Shown one piece after another: positions 11,615-21,719 of a stretch of 64,000 bases of DNA (position 1 is the first letter of the stretch; each line of letters begins with the position of its first letter). This DNA comes from Arsukibacterium sp. UBA5043 (GTDB lineage: Bacteria; Pseudomonadota; Gammaproteobacteria; Enterobacterales; Alteromonadaceae), in the NCBI GenBank assembly GCA_002415085.1, contig DIBV01000017.1, positions 485,818 to 549,817 on the forward strand. Direction: 5' to 3'. Under the pieces are notes generated by a model. It was not told the DNA's origin, did not search any database, and saw only the letters and a list, made by a program, of their open reading frames with translations. Position numbers and translations under genes: made by a program.

Positions 11615-13981
11615 TTAGTTTCCGCTTGCTAACACAGCAGGATTAGATACTACCAGGCTCTGTCCTTTGCTTAAGAAAAAGGTCACGCTCTGACGCTGCA
11701 TTTCCTGCGTTGCCGCCAGGCTGGCTGCAGGGCTCAGAATTGAACCATGATCACCTTCAGTGAAGCGGGCAATAGCATTGATTCCATTAAGTGCTACATT
11801 ACCAGCACTGGCAGGCACTGAATCCGCGCCTAACAAGCGGGCCAGTGGCTCAGTGCCAGCTAGAGGCATTTTACCAGCGGCTAATGCTGCAAGTGGATTA
11901 AAGTCACCATTGGGTATTACCTGATCTGGCAGGTTACCGTCACTATTACCCACTACTTCAATCATATATACCGGCGTTTCACTATTAACCAGGCGTTCCG
12001 CATAGTTATTCGGGTCACCGGCGTCTGTTACTGTTTGGGCAGCAAAAGCGAACTGGCTTAATGCAGCCGATACGCGCGCTTGCTGTGCGGCATTAGCTGG
12101 ATCGGCTAACGTCGTCAGATAAGCATTAACTACCGGCGCTGCACATGCAGGGTACGTAGCAGCAGTTTCAGCTGCAGGTACGCCACACTCAGTATTGCTT
12201 GCGACATATGTAACAAAATGCTCGGTCGTTGCACCACCGGCGCCTAACATAACGCTGGCTTTAATCAGTGGGCCGAATGCCGCAGAATCAAGCAGGAAGT
12301 TTGCTACCGCACCACCCGGCATTGCCAGCGTTGCTGTTTCAACACTGTACAGCGCATCCAGCTGCGCACTACCGGTACTGGTATTTGCCAGTGCTACCAT
12401 AGAAGTCCCGGTTATACCACCTAGCGAATGACCTAAAAACTGAACCTGACTGCTATCTAAATCAACACCCTGCGCAAAATTGAGTGCTAAACGTAACGCT
12501 AGCATGTCTGCAATACTCTGGCGCAAGTTATCCCGGGTTACCAGTAAATTGCTCAGGTTCATGTATACCGTCGCGTTTCCGCTACTGGCATTTAACTGAC
12601 CAAAGCCCCGGTCACCATGTAACGGATGGTCAATGGCCACTGTCGCAAAACCTTGCGACGCCAGTGTACCGGTAATTGCCAGCATATCTGAACGCTTTGA
12701 GGTAATGCCGTGTTGCAGGATGACAACGGGCCAGCCGGCAGCAGGCTTGGTAATCACATTTTCATCCGGCACCGTCATCTGTACATCAACGGTCTGGTAA
12801 CCGTTAATTTTAGGAATGGTGTTAAATTTAGTTAAATGCCGTGCAGAATCAACGCCTAAATCACGTAACGCGCCACCACTGAATGCCTGACAAGCGCCAT
12901 CGTTTTCAGAAACTGGCGTCGCTGGTTTCATCTCAGGTGGTAATGCCGCAATAATGGCACCACTGTCACAACGAGCCATCCAGCGGGTGTTCAGGGGTGC
13001 AGTTGGATTAGCTTCGCTGGGCATACCTAAATAATAAGGTAAGTTGATTGTTCCCGTATAGTACCGGGTGATAGCAAACGCCGGATCGCCAGCAAAATTA
13101 GGATTAAGTTGCGATACGGTTAAACCAGTATTATTGACAACCAATGGTGACGGGCCATAACCGGTTGGCGTAGGCGAGGCCATTAACTGTTTTAAGGTAG
13201 AAAGCACGGCACCAACAGATTGCGTAGTGATAGCCGCAGTGTAAATAATGTTGTCTTTATTAAGGCCCTCATCCCTGACAAGAGCATTTTCAAAACTGTT
13301 AATTACGCCCTGTAAAGCACGTTGAGAATCAGTAGCAAGCGGTAAAGTTGCTATGTCCTGCTTTACTAATTCATAAGTTGTCGACGGCTTAACAGACTCA
13401 CCATTACTATCCTGTAACACATTGGTCAGAGCCAACAAGTAGGTTGTGGTATTTTCCAACGGTTTTAACGGAATAACCGCAACACTGTTACCACGCGCGG
13501 CAGTAATGAAATCCTGACCAAATACCAGCTCTTCAACTATCTGACAGGCCGCACCACGTGGCACCTCCTGACAAGCCGCTTCCGGCGACATCGGGTCACC
13601 CATTAAGGCTTTAAATAATCTGACTGCACCAGGGGTCTGCGCCGAATCTGCATTTAAGGTAGTTCCTGCCTGGAAACTGAGATCAATCGCGAAAGGGTTC
13701 TGAGTTGACCAGCCATCAAGCGCACCTAAGGCTACCTGCGGATTGGTATAATCCGGGTTAGCACCGCTATCGAAAGTTAACGTACCATCGGTGGTGCCCT
13801 GAAATAGTAAGTCATTTGGTACTGATACCTTACTTGCGGTTGGGTCAAATATAACTCTTGATGCTGGTAAAACCGTTCCTCCCGGCTGCGCCGCTTCTTG
13901 TTTTAAATCTTCTAACGAATCACCACAACCAGCCAGGCCGATCGCTGCCGCAACAGCGATACTAATAGCAAGCTTTTTCAT
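11615..13981 (-). CDS. VolA/Pla-1-family extracellular lipase lipoprotein
   Basis: A 788-residue lipoprotein lipase. The N-terminus MKKLAISIAVAAAIGLAGC is a lipoprotein signal with its lipobox, followed by an N-terminal domain of about 350 residues. The alpha/beta-hydrolase part has WPVVILQHGITSKRSDM around the oxyanion region, HPLHGDRGFG, and the nucleophile elbow FLGHSLGGITG. This arrangement is that of VolA of Vibrio and Pla-1 of Aeromonas, surface lipases that cleave lysophospholipids. The start at 13981 sits behind a GGGGAGAG site; an upstream in-frame ATG at 14026 would ruin the signal peptide. It is divergent from yciK. Confidence 0.88.
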   Translation of the reverse strand: MKKLAISIAVAAAIGLAGCGDSLEDLKQEAAQPGGTVLPASRVIFDPTASKVSVPNDLLFQGTTDGTLTFDSGANPDYTNPQVALGALDGWSTQNPFAIDLSFQAGTTLNADSAQTPGAVRLFKALMGDPMSPEAACQEVPRGAACQIVEELVFGQDFITAARGNSVAVIPLKPLENTTTYLLALTNVLQDSNGESVKPSTTYELVKQDIATLPLATDSQRALQGVINSFENALVRDEGLNKDNIIYTAAITTQSVGAVLSTLKQLMASPTPTGYGPSPLVVNNTGLTVSQLNPNFAGDPAFAITRYYTGTINLPYYLGMPSEANPTAPLNTRWMARCDSGAIIAALPPEMKPATPVSENDGACQAFSGGALRDLGVDSARHLTKFNTIPKINGYQTVDVQMTVPDENVITKPAAGWPVVILQHGITSKRSDMLAITGTLASQGFATVAIDHPLHGDRGFGQLNASSGNATVYMNLSNLLVTRDNLRQSIADMLALRLALNFAQGVDLDSSQVQFLGHSLGGITGTSMVALANTSTGSAQLDALYSVETATLAMPGGAVANFLLDSAAFGPLIKASVMLGAGGATTEHFVTYVASNTECGVPAAETAATYPACAAPVVNAYLTTLADPANAAQQARVSAALSQFAFAAQTVTDAGDPNNYAERLVNSETPVYMIEVVGNSDGNLPDQVIPNGDFNPLAALAAGKMPLAGTEPLARLLGADSVPASAGNVALNGINAIARFTEGDHGSILSPAASLAATQEMQRQSVTFFLSKGQSLVVSNPAVLASGN

Positions 13982-14067
13982 AATCTCTCCCCGTCCTAAA
14001 CGCTTTATTTTTTTATTACAAAGCAAAACCTTGCTTTGATTATTACGAATTCTTTTCGTTTTAAGTG

Positions 14068-14086
14068 GCTGTTCTTACCGAACAGC
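14068..14086. promoter_or_regulatory. Inverted repeat in the lipase/yciK divergent region
   Basis: GCTGTTC and GAACAGC are exact reverse complements separated by 5 bases (TTACC). The site lies about 90 bases upstream of the lipase start and 135 upstream of yciK. It could be an operator for a dimeric regulator. The regulator is not identifiable, and the rest of the 13982-14219 gap shows nothing else I can name. Confidence 0.35.
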
Positions 14087-14219
14087 TACGACCAGTTAAA
14101 GTTAACTCAAAGTCTGACAGATCGCTAGCGCAAAAATACAGTTGGTGGCAAGAAAGATGCAAAATAATTATTTTACGCGTATGCTTGCGCCGTTTTTTAA
14201 CATTGACAGGTTAAATTTT

Positions 14220-14963
14220 ATGGATAACTACACTACCCCAGCTGACGCACTGCATAGTAAAGTTATTTTAGTTACCGGCGCTGGCGATGGAATTGGTCGC
14301 TGCGCCGCTCTGACTTATGCCAAGTACGGTGCATCGGTTATCTTACTCGGTCGAACGGTTAAAAAGCTCGAAGCAGTATACGATGAAATTATCGCCGCTG
14401 GTGGTCCTGAGCCAGCCATTGTGCCGCTCGATTTAAAAGGAGCAACAGCCAGCCATTATAAAGACATGGCAACGACCATTGAGCGTGAATTCGGAAAACT
14501 TGATGGTGTGCTGCACAATGCAGGATTGCTTGGTGTGCTAAGTCCGTTTGAACACATTAATCTGGCCAGCTGGCAGGACATTATGCAAATTAATGTTACC
14601 AGCGCAATGTTGATGACCCAGGCGTTAATGCCGGTATTAAAAAAAGCACCGGCGGCTTCTGTGGTGTTCACTTCATCAGGCGTTGGCCGAACCGGTCGGG
14701 CATATTGGGGGCCTTATGCAGTATCAAAATTTGCGACCGAAGGTTTAATGCAGGTTATGGCCGATGAATATGCTGACAGCTCTATTCGGATAAATTGTAT
14801 TAACCCAGGTGCGACCCGCACTGCCATGCGCGCTAAAGCCTACCCTGGAGAAGATCCGCTGCGTTTAAAAACGCCCGAACAGCTGATGTGGGTATATTTA
14901 TATTTAATGTCTGATGCCAGTAAAGCTGAGAACGGCAAATCACTGGATGCACAACCGAAATAA
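14220..14963 (+). CDS. yciK: YciK-like short-chain dehydrogenase/reductase
   Basis: A 247-residue Rossmann-fold oxidoreductase. The cofactor loop is TGAGDGIG near the N-terminus, the NAG motif is LDGVLHNAGLLG, and the catalytic Ser and YxxxK are in VVFTSSGVGR and YWGPYAVSKFATEG. CINPGATRTAMRAKAYPGEDP and the DAQP ending match E. coli YciK, whose physiological substrate is not established. I start at ATG 14220, where similarity begins; the in-frame region from 14142 adds 26 residues with no counterpart. A strong terminator follows. Confidence 0.9.
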   Translation: MDNYTTPADALHSKVILVTGAGDGIGRCAALTYAKYGASVILLGRTVKKLEAVYDEIIAAGGPEPAIVPLDLKGATASHYKDMATTIEREFGKLDGVLHNAGLLGVLSPFEHINLASWQDIMQINVTSAMLMTQALMPVLKKAPAASVVFTSSGVGRTGRAYWGPYAVSKFATEGLMQVMADEYADSSIRINCINPGATRTAMRAKAYPGEDPLRLKTPEQLMWVYLYLMSDASKAENGKSLDAQPK

Positions 14964-14983
14964 TTAAAAAAACAGCTGCAACC

Positions 14984-15014
14984 AAAAAAACCGGCGTTAA
15001 TGCCGGTTTTTTTT
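14984..15014. terminator. Intrinsic terminator between yciK and the H-NS-like gene
   Basis: AACCGGC and GCCGGTT, extended by an A run and eight T, form a long stem with a 6-base loop between convergent genes. It can work in both directions. Confidence 0.9.
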
Positions 15015-15064
15015 ACTTCTTACCAACCTGTTATTGTCGATAATAACAATAAGCTTCTATCTGC

Positions 15065-15589
15065 CTAGCGTTTCTCTAATATCTCGCCGCCGTTTGCCAC
15101 TGCCCATTCATTCCATATACTAACTTTGCTATTAAAATTATCAACGGCCTGAGCTGTCGCATCGGCAATAAGCTTATCGATATCTTTGGCAAACTTTTTA
15201 TCGACATTGGCCAGCGGTACCACCTGAATACCACGTTGCTGCAAGCCTTTTTTCATGGTGTGGGTGCGTAATAGGTGCAGTTGACCATTTTCAACATAGA
15301 AGAACTGACTGTCTTTATTTATCGTTTTAAATTTCGGTTTTACTGGCCTTTTTGAACTGCTGCTTTCACCACTGTCTGCGACTACAACATCACTGCTCTG
15401 TTTGTAACCAAGCTGTTCCATTGTGTAACCCTGAGCTTTAGCCATGCCCTCAAGTTGCGCAATTAACTCAACCTCTTGCTGGCGTTCTGCCAGCACCCCA
15501 TTCAGGGTTTCAATAACCTCGGTAAGTTTAACCAAGTTTAACTCTTTGGCAGCCTTTCTTAACTCTTTCTTGTCTAACAATAAAGACAT
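15065..15589 (-). CDS. Small protein with an H-NS-like N-terminal oligomerisation region
   Basis: A 174-residue, lysine-rich protein. Residues about 10-60 form a charged helix pair (VIETLNGVLAERQQEVELIA, then GMAKAQGYTMEQLGY) that resembles the coiled-coil and linker of H-NS-family proteins. The usual H-NS C-terminal DNA-binding loop (W-[ST]-G-x-G-R-x-P) is absent; instead there is KPKFKTINKDSQFFYVENGQ and a helical tail with no family I recognise. A nucleoid or regulatory role is therefore only a suggestion. The start at 15589 follows a textbook AAAGGAGCG site. The longer upstream reading to 15670 is unlikely. Confidence 0.5.
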   Translation of the reverse strand: MSLLLDKKELRKAAKELNLVKLTEVIETLNGVLAERQQEVELIAQLEGMAKAQGYTMEQLGYKQSSDVVVADSGESSSSKRPVKPKFKTINKDSQFFYVENGQLHLLRTHTMKKGLQQRGIQVVPLANVDKKFAKDIDKLIADATAQAVDNFNSKVSIWNEWAVANGGEILEKR

Positions 15590-15693
15590 AATTCGCTCCT
15601 TTATATAAAATTTAATAAAGAATAAGCAATTTAGACGATTAAATAAAGCCGCCAGAGCATTTAATCTCAAGATATAAAAAGAAAAAATTGATG

Positions 15694-17130
15694 TTATTCA
15701 GGCTCTGTTAAGAAAAGCGTTAACTCAGCTGTTTTTTGCTGCATCAATTTAATATCACCCTGAGTTTCAACATTTAATCTGACCACGTTTTCAGTATTAG
15801 AAACGCGAAGATTGAAGCGCCAATCAGCGAATTTCATACTTAACCCATCGATATCATCGACTTCAACGGCCAATGGTGCATAGTGTTCCGCTAAATTAGC
15901 AATAACCTGCAGAGGATCCGCAATATTAAAATTTAATTCGCCGGAAGAAGGATAGTCAGCAATCATCTGCTGTACCAATTGTGACAACTTTTTACCTGAT
16001 AATGATAATAACTCTGCCACAAGTAACCAAGGGATCATACCACTGTCACAATATGAAAATTCACGGAAATAATGATGTGCACTCATTTCCCCACCATAAA
16101 CTGCATCTTCTTCACGCATTCTTTCTTTTATAAAGGCATGGCCTGTTTTACTGCATATTGCTCTACCATTATATTGCTGACATATCGCTTCAGTATTCCA
16201 GTATAAACGGGGGTCATGGATAATTTTGGCGCCGGGTTCTTTTTTCAGAAAAGCAGCAGCCAGCAACCCCACTATATAATAACCTTCAATAAAATGACCT
16301 TGCTCATCAAATAAAAAACAACGATCAAAATCTCCGTCCCAGGCGATACCAAAATCAGCCTGATGATGGCGAACGGCATCCGAAGTTGCCTGACGATTCT
16401 CAATCAACAAAGGGTTGGGAATACCATTAGGAAAGCTGCCATCAGGCTGATGATGCACTTTTATAAAATGTATTGGGATGCCATGTTCAATAAAAGCCTG
16501 CTCAATGGCGTCCACGACATGACCTGCAGCGCCATTACCCGAATTTACCACCAGCTTTAGTGGTTGAATATTAGTGGGGGTGATATAGCTGAGTAAATGC
16601 TCAATATAGGGTTTCAGAATACTGCTTTTCTGATAGGTTGCCTTGCCAAACTGCCATTTTTGGTTAGTGAAAACCGTTTCACTTTGCAGTTTTAACCTTG
16701 CGAACGCTGCCGGCTCGAATAATTCAGCTTGCAACCGTGCGGTTTCATCACGAATGGCGACAAGCCCGCTGTCACCACTTATCGGCCGGGACTGAGCCCT
16801 GACTAATTTCATGCCATTATAGTCGATAGGGTTATGGCTGGCGGTCACTTCGATGGCGCCATCAATAGCCAGATGTTGTGCCGCGAAATAAATTTCTTCA
16901 GTCCCGGTCATACCTAAATCAAGCACTTCAACACCTTCCGTCAGCAATCCCAGGGTCAGTGCTAATTTCAGTGACTCTGAGCTATGACGGATGTCACCAC
17001 CGACGGCGACAGTACCAGGTTTAATGACTCTGGCATAAGCACGACCAATGCTGTAGGCAATTTGTTCATTTAGCTCCTCACCAAGTTTGCCCCGAATATC
17101 ATACGCTTTAAAGCAGGATAACGCGTTCAT
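15694..17130 (-). CDS. manB: Phosphomannomutase
   Basis: A 478-residue alpha-D-phosphohexomutase that turns mannose-6-phosphate into mannose-1-phosphate. It follows E. coli CpsG/ManB throughout: [17 protein letters not shown] at the start, the phosphoserine loop [15 protein letters not shown], the metal loop [14 protein letters not shown], the sugar loop [13 protein letters not shown] and the C-terminal phosphate loop [14 protein letters not shown]. The start at 17130 lies one base beyond the manC stop, with its GGGAG ribosome site inside the manC coding end, so the two are translated as a tight operon. Confidence 0.95.
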   Translation of the reverse strand: MNALSCFKAYDIRGKLGEELNEQIAYSIGRAYARVIKPGTVAVGGDIRHSSESLKLALTLGLLTEGVEVLDLGMTGTEEIYFAAQHLAIDGAIEVTASHNPIDYNGMKLVRAQSRPISGDSGLVAIRDETARLQAELFEPAAFARLKLQSETVFTNQKWQFGKATYQKSSILKPYIEHLLSYITPTNIQPLKLVVNSGNGAAGHVVDAIEQAFIEHGIPIHFIKVHHQPDGSFPNGIPNPLLIENRQATSDAVRHHQADFGIAWDGDFDRCFLFDEQGHFIEGYYIVGLLAAAFLKKEPGAKIIHDPRLYWNTEAICQQYNGRAICSKTGHAFIKERMREEDAVYGGEMSAHHYFREFSYCDSGMIPWLLVAELLSLSGKKLSQLVQQMIADYPSSGELNFNIADPLQVIANLAEHYAPLAVEVDDIDGLSMKFADWRFNLRVSNTENVVRLNVETQGDIKLMQQKTAELTLFLTEPE

Positions 17131-17131
17131 A

Positions 17132-18556
17132 TTACTCCCGGCCATACTTATCGGCAAACCGCACGATATCGTCTTCCCCGAGGTAACTCCCTGACTGAAC
17201 TTCAATTAATTCCAGAGGAATTTTGCCCGGGTTTTCCAGTGAATGAACCACCCCAATCGGTATAAACGTCGACTCATTCTCGGTTACCATAAATTCTTCA
17301 TCACCGTTTCTGACCAAAGCGGTACCACTTACTACTACCCAGTGCTCTGCCCGGTGATGATGTTTTTGGACCGACAATTTTGCCCCTGGCTTTACCGTTA
17401 TATGTTTTACCTGATAGCGTTTTCCCTGATCAACTGAATCATATTTGCCCCAGGGCCGGAACACTTCGCGATGCAAATCCACTTCGCTGCGCCCATAACT
17501 TTGTAGTCGTTGCACAATACTTTTGACTTGCTGAATGTTATTTTTATCTGCCACTAACACGGCATCTTTGGTCTCCACCACAATCACATTGTCTAAACCA
17601 ATTACTGCCACCAGTTTCTCTTCGGCATTAATATAGCTGTTACGGGTTGCCTCAAGCATCACATCACCCCGACAGGCGTTGCCCTGGGCGTCTTTTGCCA
17701 TCACGTCCCACAGCGCATCATAACTGCCGACATCACTCCAGCCGGCGTTCAGTGGCACCATCACCGTATTATCAGATTTCTCCAGCACGGCATAATCCAG
17801 TGAGTCGGCCGGGCTTGCACTAAATGCCTTGTTGTCTACTCGAACGAAATCTAAATCCTCACTGGCACTGGTCACCGCCAATCGGCATGCTTTAACAATC
17901 TCTGGTGCAAATTTCTCAAGCTCAGCTAATAAGCTACTGGCTTTAAACATAAACATACCGCTATTCCAGCAGTATTCACCTGAGGCCAGATAATGTTCAG
18001 CTGTTTTTTTATCAGGCTTTTCTTTAAATTCAGTTACCTGGTAGGTATTTGGTATTTGATCAATATTTTGCTGACTACGCCTGATATAGCCATAGCCCGT
18101 ATGCGCAGATACCGGAACTATGCCAAAGGTGACCAATTTACCAGCTTCTGCTGCCAGCTTTGCTTCAACTACCGCCTGCTGAAAGGCAGGAATATCCTGG
18201 ATCACATGGTCGGCTGCCAGCACGAGCAATACCGGGTCTTGCTTATTGTCCTGTAACTGCATCGCCTGTATGGCAGCTATCGCGATAGCCGGGGCAGTAT
18301 TGCGGCCAACCGGTTCCAGCATGATGCAAGCGTCACTGATATTAAGCTCGCGTAATTGTTCGGCTACCATAAAGCGGTGATCTTCATTGCATACCACTAA
18401 CGGCGGTGACAACTCATCAAGGCCCTTCAGCCGCAGCAAGGTGTTTTGCAGCATACTTTTTTCGTTAACTAATGATAGAAATTGTTTAGGTTTTTTTGCG
18501 CGAGACAAAGGCCAGAGCCGGGTACCCGACCCGCCAGATAAAATTACCGGGATCAT
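17132..18556 (-). CDS. manC: Mannose-1-phosphate guanylyltransferase / mannose-6-phosphate isomerase
   Basis: A 474-residue bifunctional enzyme making GDP-mannose. The nucleotidyltransferase domain opens with [16 protein letters not shown] and carries the KPKQF loop and [10 protein letters not shown]. The C-terminal cupin (about residues 350-470) has [12 protein letters not shown] and [19 protein letters not shown], the type II phosphomannose isomerase signature. The start at 18556 follows AAGGAGT; the track's longer form has no support. With manB it supplies GDP-mannose for polysaccharide or glycan synthesis, but no glycosyltransferase or export gene is nearby, so the user of the product is elsewhere. 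Confidence 0.95.
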   Translation of the reverse strand: MIPVILSGGSGTRLWPLSRAKKPKQFLSLVNEKSMLQNTLLRLKGLDELSPPLVVCNEDHRFMVAEQLRELNISDACIMLEPVGRNTAPAIAIAAIQAMQLQDNKQDPVLLVLAADHVIQDIPAFQQAVVEAKLAAEAGKLVTFGIVPVSAHTGYGYIRRSQQNIDQIPNTYQVTEFKEKPDKKTAEHYLASGEYCWNSGMFMFKASSLLAELEKFAPEIVKACRLAVTSASEDLDFVRVDNKAFSASPADSLDYAVLEKSDNTVMVPLNAGWSDVGSYDALWDVMAKDAQGNACRGDVMLEATRNSYINAEEKLVAVIGLDNVIVVETKDAVLVADKNNIQQVKSIVQRLQSYGRSEVDLHREVFRPWGKYDSVDQGKRYQVKHITVKPGAKLSVQKHHHRAEHWVVVSGTALVRNGDEEFMVTENESTFIPIGVVHSLENPGKIPLELIEVQSGSYLGEDDIVRFADKYGRE

Positions 18557-18758
18557 TGCAACTCCTTGCGATACTTTCCATAAGAAAAAATGACTGACAT
18601 GGCTTAGTATAGTCAGCTTTTTCGGCAAACGTCACCCCGAATATTACCATTAATATCAGTAACAACCTTAACTATCGGAACTAATTTGGGGTGGTCGGTG
18701 CTCTTAAATAAGGTAGAATCAGCTATCTTAACGCGACTTTTTTGCAGGATTCAGTGTT

Positions 18759-19400
18759 ATGCCAAAATTTAAAGATTTATTTATTAACAATAAAAACTGG
18801 GCGGATCGGATTGAGCGTGAGCAACCGGGATTCTTTAAACAATTATCGGAACAACAGGCACCAGAGTATCTATGGATTGGCTGTTCAGACAGTCGGGTTC
18901 CTGCCAATGAAATTGTCGGGTTGTTGCCTGGTGAACTGTTTGTTCATCGCAATGTAGCAAATTTAGTGCTGCATTCCGATATGAACTGCTTATCGGTGCT
19001 GCAGTACGCTATAGATATCCTTAAAGTTAAACACATTCTGGTTGTGGGACATTATGGTTGTGGTGGGGTTAAAGCGGCCATGTTAAAGCAACGGGTTGGC
19101 TTTGTTGATAACTGGTTACGCAACGTAAAAGACGTTTATGCTATGCACCGCGAAGAAGTAGACAGTTTTGCCGATGATAATGAGCGGCTAAACCGGTTAA
19201 TTGAGCTTAATGTTATGGAGCAGGTCCGTAATTTATGCCATACCAGCTTTGTGCAGGAAGCCTGGGAGCGGGGACAGCCCCTCGCTATCCATGGTTGGGT
19301 TTACAGCTTACGCAACGGCAGAGTTAAAGACTTGCGAGTCAGTCATTCGTGTGCCGACAAGATTGATGACATCTATACGATGGACCCCATTGAAGACTGA
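18759..19400 (+). CDS. can: Beta-class carbonic anhydrase
   Basis: A 213-residue zinc enzyme interconverting CO2 and bicarbonate in the cytoplasm. The ligands occupy exactly the E. coli Can positions: Cys42 and Asp44 in GCSDSRVPANE (Arg46 forms the dyad), His98 and Cys101 in VVGHYGCGGV. Length and C-terminal segment (AIHGWVYSLRNGRVKDL) also match. The gene is divergent from manC-manB and convergent with the 19420 gene, from which it is separated by only 19 bases. Confidence 0.96.
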   Translation: MPKFKDLFINNKNWADRIEREQPGFFKQLSEQQAPEYLWIGCSDSRVPANEIVGLLPGELFVHRNVANLVLHSDMNCLSVLQYAIDILKVKHILVVGHYGCGGVKAAMLKQRVGFVDNWLRNVKDVYAMHREEVDSFADDNERLNRLIELNVMEQVRNLCHTSFVQEAWERGQPLAIHGWVYSLRNGRVKDLRVSHSCADKIDDIYTMDPIED

Positions 19401-19419
19401 CATCGATGCCGTGAGCCTG

Positions 19420-19953
19420 TTATTTAAAAATAATTTCCTGTGGTGCAACCGGCTGATATACCGCACTGTGCCCTGGAACCCATTGCTCGTTCTGTAAATA
19501 GGTCGAGCGAACTTCCAGACTACCGTCAGGCATAATTTTGCTGTGCGATTTAACCTGAGTAATGCCGTTCTGATTGTTTTCAACATTTTCCAGCGCGGTA
19601 ATTTCCCCACTTTGCGGATTAAACTGCATCGTGCCGTAGGTATAAAAACCGGCAGTGGTAAAGTAATAGTACGCCAGGCTATTTTTAGCTTCGTCCCAGA
19701 AAATAAAAGATTCGCCGCCATACTCACCATGATTGATTGAGTGGACGGTTTTTATCGCCTGACCATTTAATGCTCTGAACCAGTGAGAACGGTCTATAAC
19801 CGCTTTGCTACTGCCTGGCTCGGCAAGGTTACCCTGCCAATATTGCCCCAGATAGGGTCTGAATACTTCCAGTTTTGGATGTAATGCTGCCGTTTCTGCC
19901 GCCGAAATAGCTGCGCCAAACAGCATACTGCAAAATAACAGCAATATTTTCAT
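19420..19953 (-). CDS. Secreted protein of unknown function, lipocalin-like size
   Basis: A 177-residue protein with a signal peptide (KILLLFCSMLFGAAISAAET). The mature part is rich in aromatic residues and beta-strand patterns (YLGQYWQGNL, SFIFWDEAKNSLAYYYFTTAGFYTYGTMQFN), compatible with a small beta-barrel of the kind found in DUF1579-like or lipocalin-like proteins. That is a shape guess, not a family assignment. The ATG at 19953 has AAGGA at a good distance; ATGs at 19959 and 19974 are less likely. It is convergent with can. Confidence 0.6.
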   Translation of the reverse strand: MKILLLFCSMLFGAAISAAETAALHPKLEVFRPYLGQYWQGNLAEPGSSKAVIDRSHWFRALNGQAIKTVHSINHGEYGGESFIFWDEAKNSLAYYYFTTAGFYTYGTMQFNPQSGEITALENVENNQNGITQVKSHSKIMPDGSLEVRSTYLQNEQWVPGHSAVYQPVAPQEIIFK

Positions 19954-20027
19954 AACCATTTTCCTTAGTGACATCTTGTTACTATTTACTGAAGTATTGA
20001 AGATAATATGCTGAAAGTAAACGCCAG

Positions 20028-20864
20028 TTACAACACTACTGTTTTATTACCATGCACCAGAACCCGATTTTCTACCACCATTTGTAAGGCACTGCTTAAG
20101 GCCGCTTTTTCAACATCGCGGCCCGCTTTGGCCATATCGCCGGCACTGAAATTATGATCGACGGTGCGCACCATTTGTTCAATAATCGGTCCTTCGTCTA
20201 ACTGTTCATTAACAAAATGCGCTGTGGCACCAATAATTTTCACCCCGCGCTCAAAAGCCTGCTGGTAAGGGTTAGCACCAATAAATGCCGGTAAAAAGCT
20301 ATGATGAATATTAATGATTCTGTTGCGATACTGCGCGACAAAATCCGCTGTTAAAATTCGCATAAACTTGGCGAGCACCAAATATTCCGGTTGATAGGGC
20401 GCTATGGTTGCCAGAAGCCGTCGTTCATGCTCGGCGCGGCCAAGCCCCTGATGGCTGATATAATGAAAAGGGATAGCGAATTTATCAGCCAGGCTACTTA
20501 GCTCTGGATAATTACCGACAATTGCGGCGATATCTAACGCCAGTGAGCCATCAAATACCTTGATTAAAATATCGCCCAGACAGTGCGCTTCTTTGGTTAC
20601 GAGTATCACTACTTTTTTAGCACCATCACTTAGCAAGCTCCGGCGACTTCCGGCTGGCAACGCTCGATCCAGGTCGAACAGTAAAATGCTGTCATTAAAT
20701 ACCCCTTCTAATACCGTTCGCATATAAAACTGGCCTGTTACAGGGTCAACATATTCAGTGTTACGAATAATATTAAGCTGATGCTTGTAACAGATATTGG
20801 TAATTTGAGCGATCAGCCCTTTTGAATCCGGGCATTCTGTTAACAGGGTTTTTCGTTCCATCAT
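20028..20864 (-). CDS. purU: Formyltetrahydrofolate deformylase
   Basis: A 278-residue enzyme that hydrolyses 10-formyl-THF to THF and formate, balancing one-carbon pools and supplying formate for PurT. An N-terminal ACT domain (about residues 5-80, LTECPDSKGLIAQITNICYK) is followed by a formyltransferase-fold domain with VVILVTKEAHCLGD, NIHHSFLPAFIGANPYQQA (the catalytic Asn-His region) and IGATAHFVNEQLDEGPII. The order and residues match PurU rather than PurN, which lacks the ACT domain. It is divergent from trmO. Confidence 0.95.
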   Translation of the reverse strand: MMERKTLLTECPDSKGLIAQITNICYKHQLNIIRNTEYVDPVTGQFYMRTVLEGVFNDSILLFDLDRALPAGSRRSLLSDGAKKVVILVTKEAHCLGDILIKVFDGSLALDIAAIVGNYPELSSLADKFAIPFHYISHQGLGRAEHERRLLATIAPYQPEYLVLAKFMRILTADFVAQYRNRIINIHHSFLPAFIGANPYQQAFERGVKIIGATAHFVNEQLDEGPIIEQMVRTVDHNFSAGDMAKAGRDVEKAALSSALQMVVENRVLVHGNKTVVL

Positions 20865-21011
20865 TTACTCTTTAATTAACATTGGCTGGGTTATTCTTAC
20901 GCAATAACCATCTAGCGTCAAAGATATTCAGACGTCTCTGTTATAGCTTGTTGTTTAGCTTATGCAATTGCATAATGCGCGATTGATCAAGCTGGCTGCG
21001 TACAAATAACA

Positions 21012-21719
21012 ATGAGCTCTTTTCAGTTTCAGGTAATAGGCACTGTAGAGTCGCCTTATAAACAAAAGTTTGCGATCCCCCGTCAACCCGGTTTAATTGC
21101 TGAAGCACGAGGTAAGCTTGTGCTGGTGCCACCCTATGCAGAAGACGACATCGTGCGCGGAATTGAAGCATTCAGTCACTTGTGGCTGGTTTTTGTATTT
21201 CATGAAACCGCCAGCAAGGGTTGGTCGCCGTTAGTCAGGCCCCCGCGGCTGGGCGGCAATACCCGAAAAGGCGTTTTTGCCACCAGAGCTACATTCCGAC
21301 CTAATCCAATTGGCCTTTCTGTCGTAAAACTAGAGAGGGTTTATCGGCATAAAAGTAATCTGGTACTGGAACTTAGCGGTATAGATTTACTGGATGGCAC
21401 GCCCATTTTAGACATTAAACCGTATTTACCCTATGCTGATGCCCTGCCAGAAGCTGGCGGTGGTTTTGCTGACAGTGCGCCACAAACATCGATGGCAGTG
21501 AGTTTTAGTCAGCAAGCCAGCACATTTTGTCAGGCTCAGACACTGTATCCGGAGTTAGCAGTACTCATCGAAAAAGTATTAAAACAGGATCCGCGGCCAT
21601 CTTATAAAAAACAACGCGATGCGGAACAACATTACGGTATGACGTTGTACCACTTTAATATTAAATGGACTGTCAATGGAGACCACAACCATGTTACTGA
21701 AATCGCTCAGCTGCCTTAG
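21012..21719 (+). CDS. trmO: TrmO, tRNA (t6A37)-N6-methyltransferase
   Basis: A 235-residue SAM-dependent enzyme that methylates N6-threonylcarbamoyladenosine 37 of threonine tRNAs. It shows the TsaA/YaeB beta-barrel signature: VIGTVESPYKQKFAIPRQPGL, FSHLWLVFVFHE, RPPRLGGNTRKGVFATRATFRPNPIGLS (split between two motifs) and DLLDGTPILDIKPYLPYAD. The C-terminal YPELAVLIEKVLKQDPRPSY element is also typical. The ATG at 21012 has only a weak ribosome site. Its 3' end overlaps the start of the kelch gene by 29 bases, suggesting co-transcription. Confidence 0.93.
   Translation: MSSFQFQVIGTVESPYKQKFAIPRQPGLIAEARGKLVLVPPYAEDDIVRGIEAFSHLWLVFVFHETASKGWSPLVRPPRLGGNTRKGVFATRATFRPNPIGLSVVKLERVYRHKSNLVLELSGIDLLDGTPILDIKPYLPYADALPEAGGGFADSAPQTSMAVSFSQQASTFCQAQTLYPELAVLIEKVLKQDPRPSYKKQRDAEQHYGMTLYHFNIKWTVNGDHNHVTEIAQLP

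Noticed and set aside
14068..14086. LexA box
   Set aside because: CTG and CAG are 11 bases apart rather than 10, and the core is not A/T-rich alternating; neighbours are not SOS genes.
15694..18556. Capsule or O-antigen locus around manB-manC
   Set aside because: No glycosyltransferase, polymerase or export gene lies nearby; only GDP-mannose supply is encoded.
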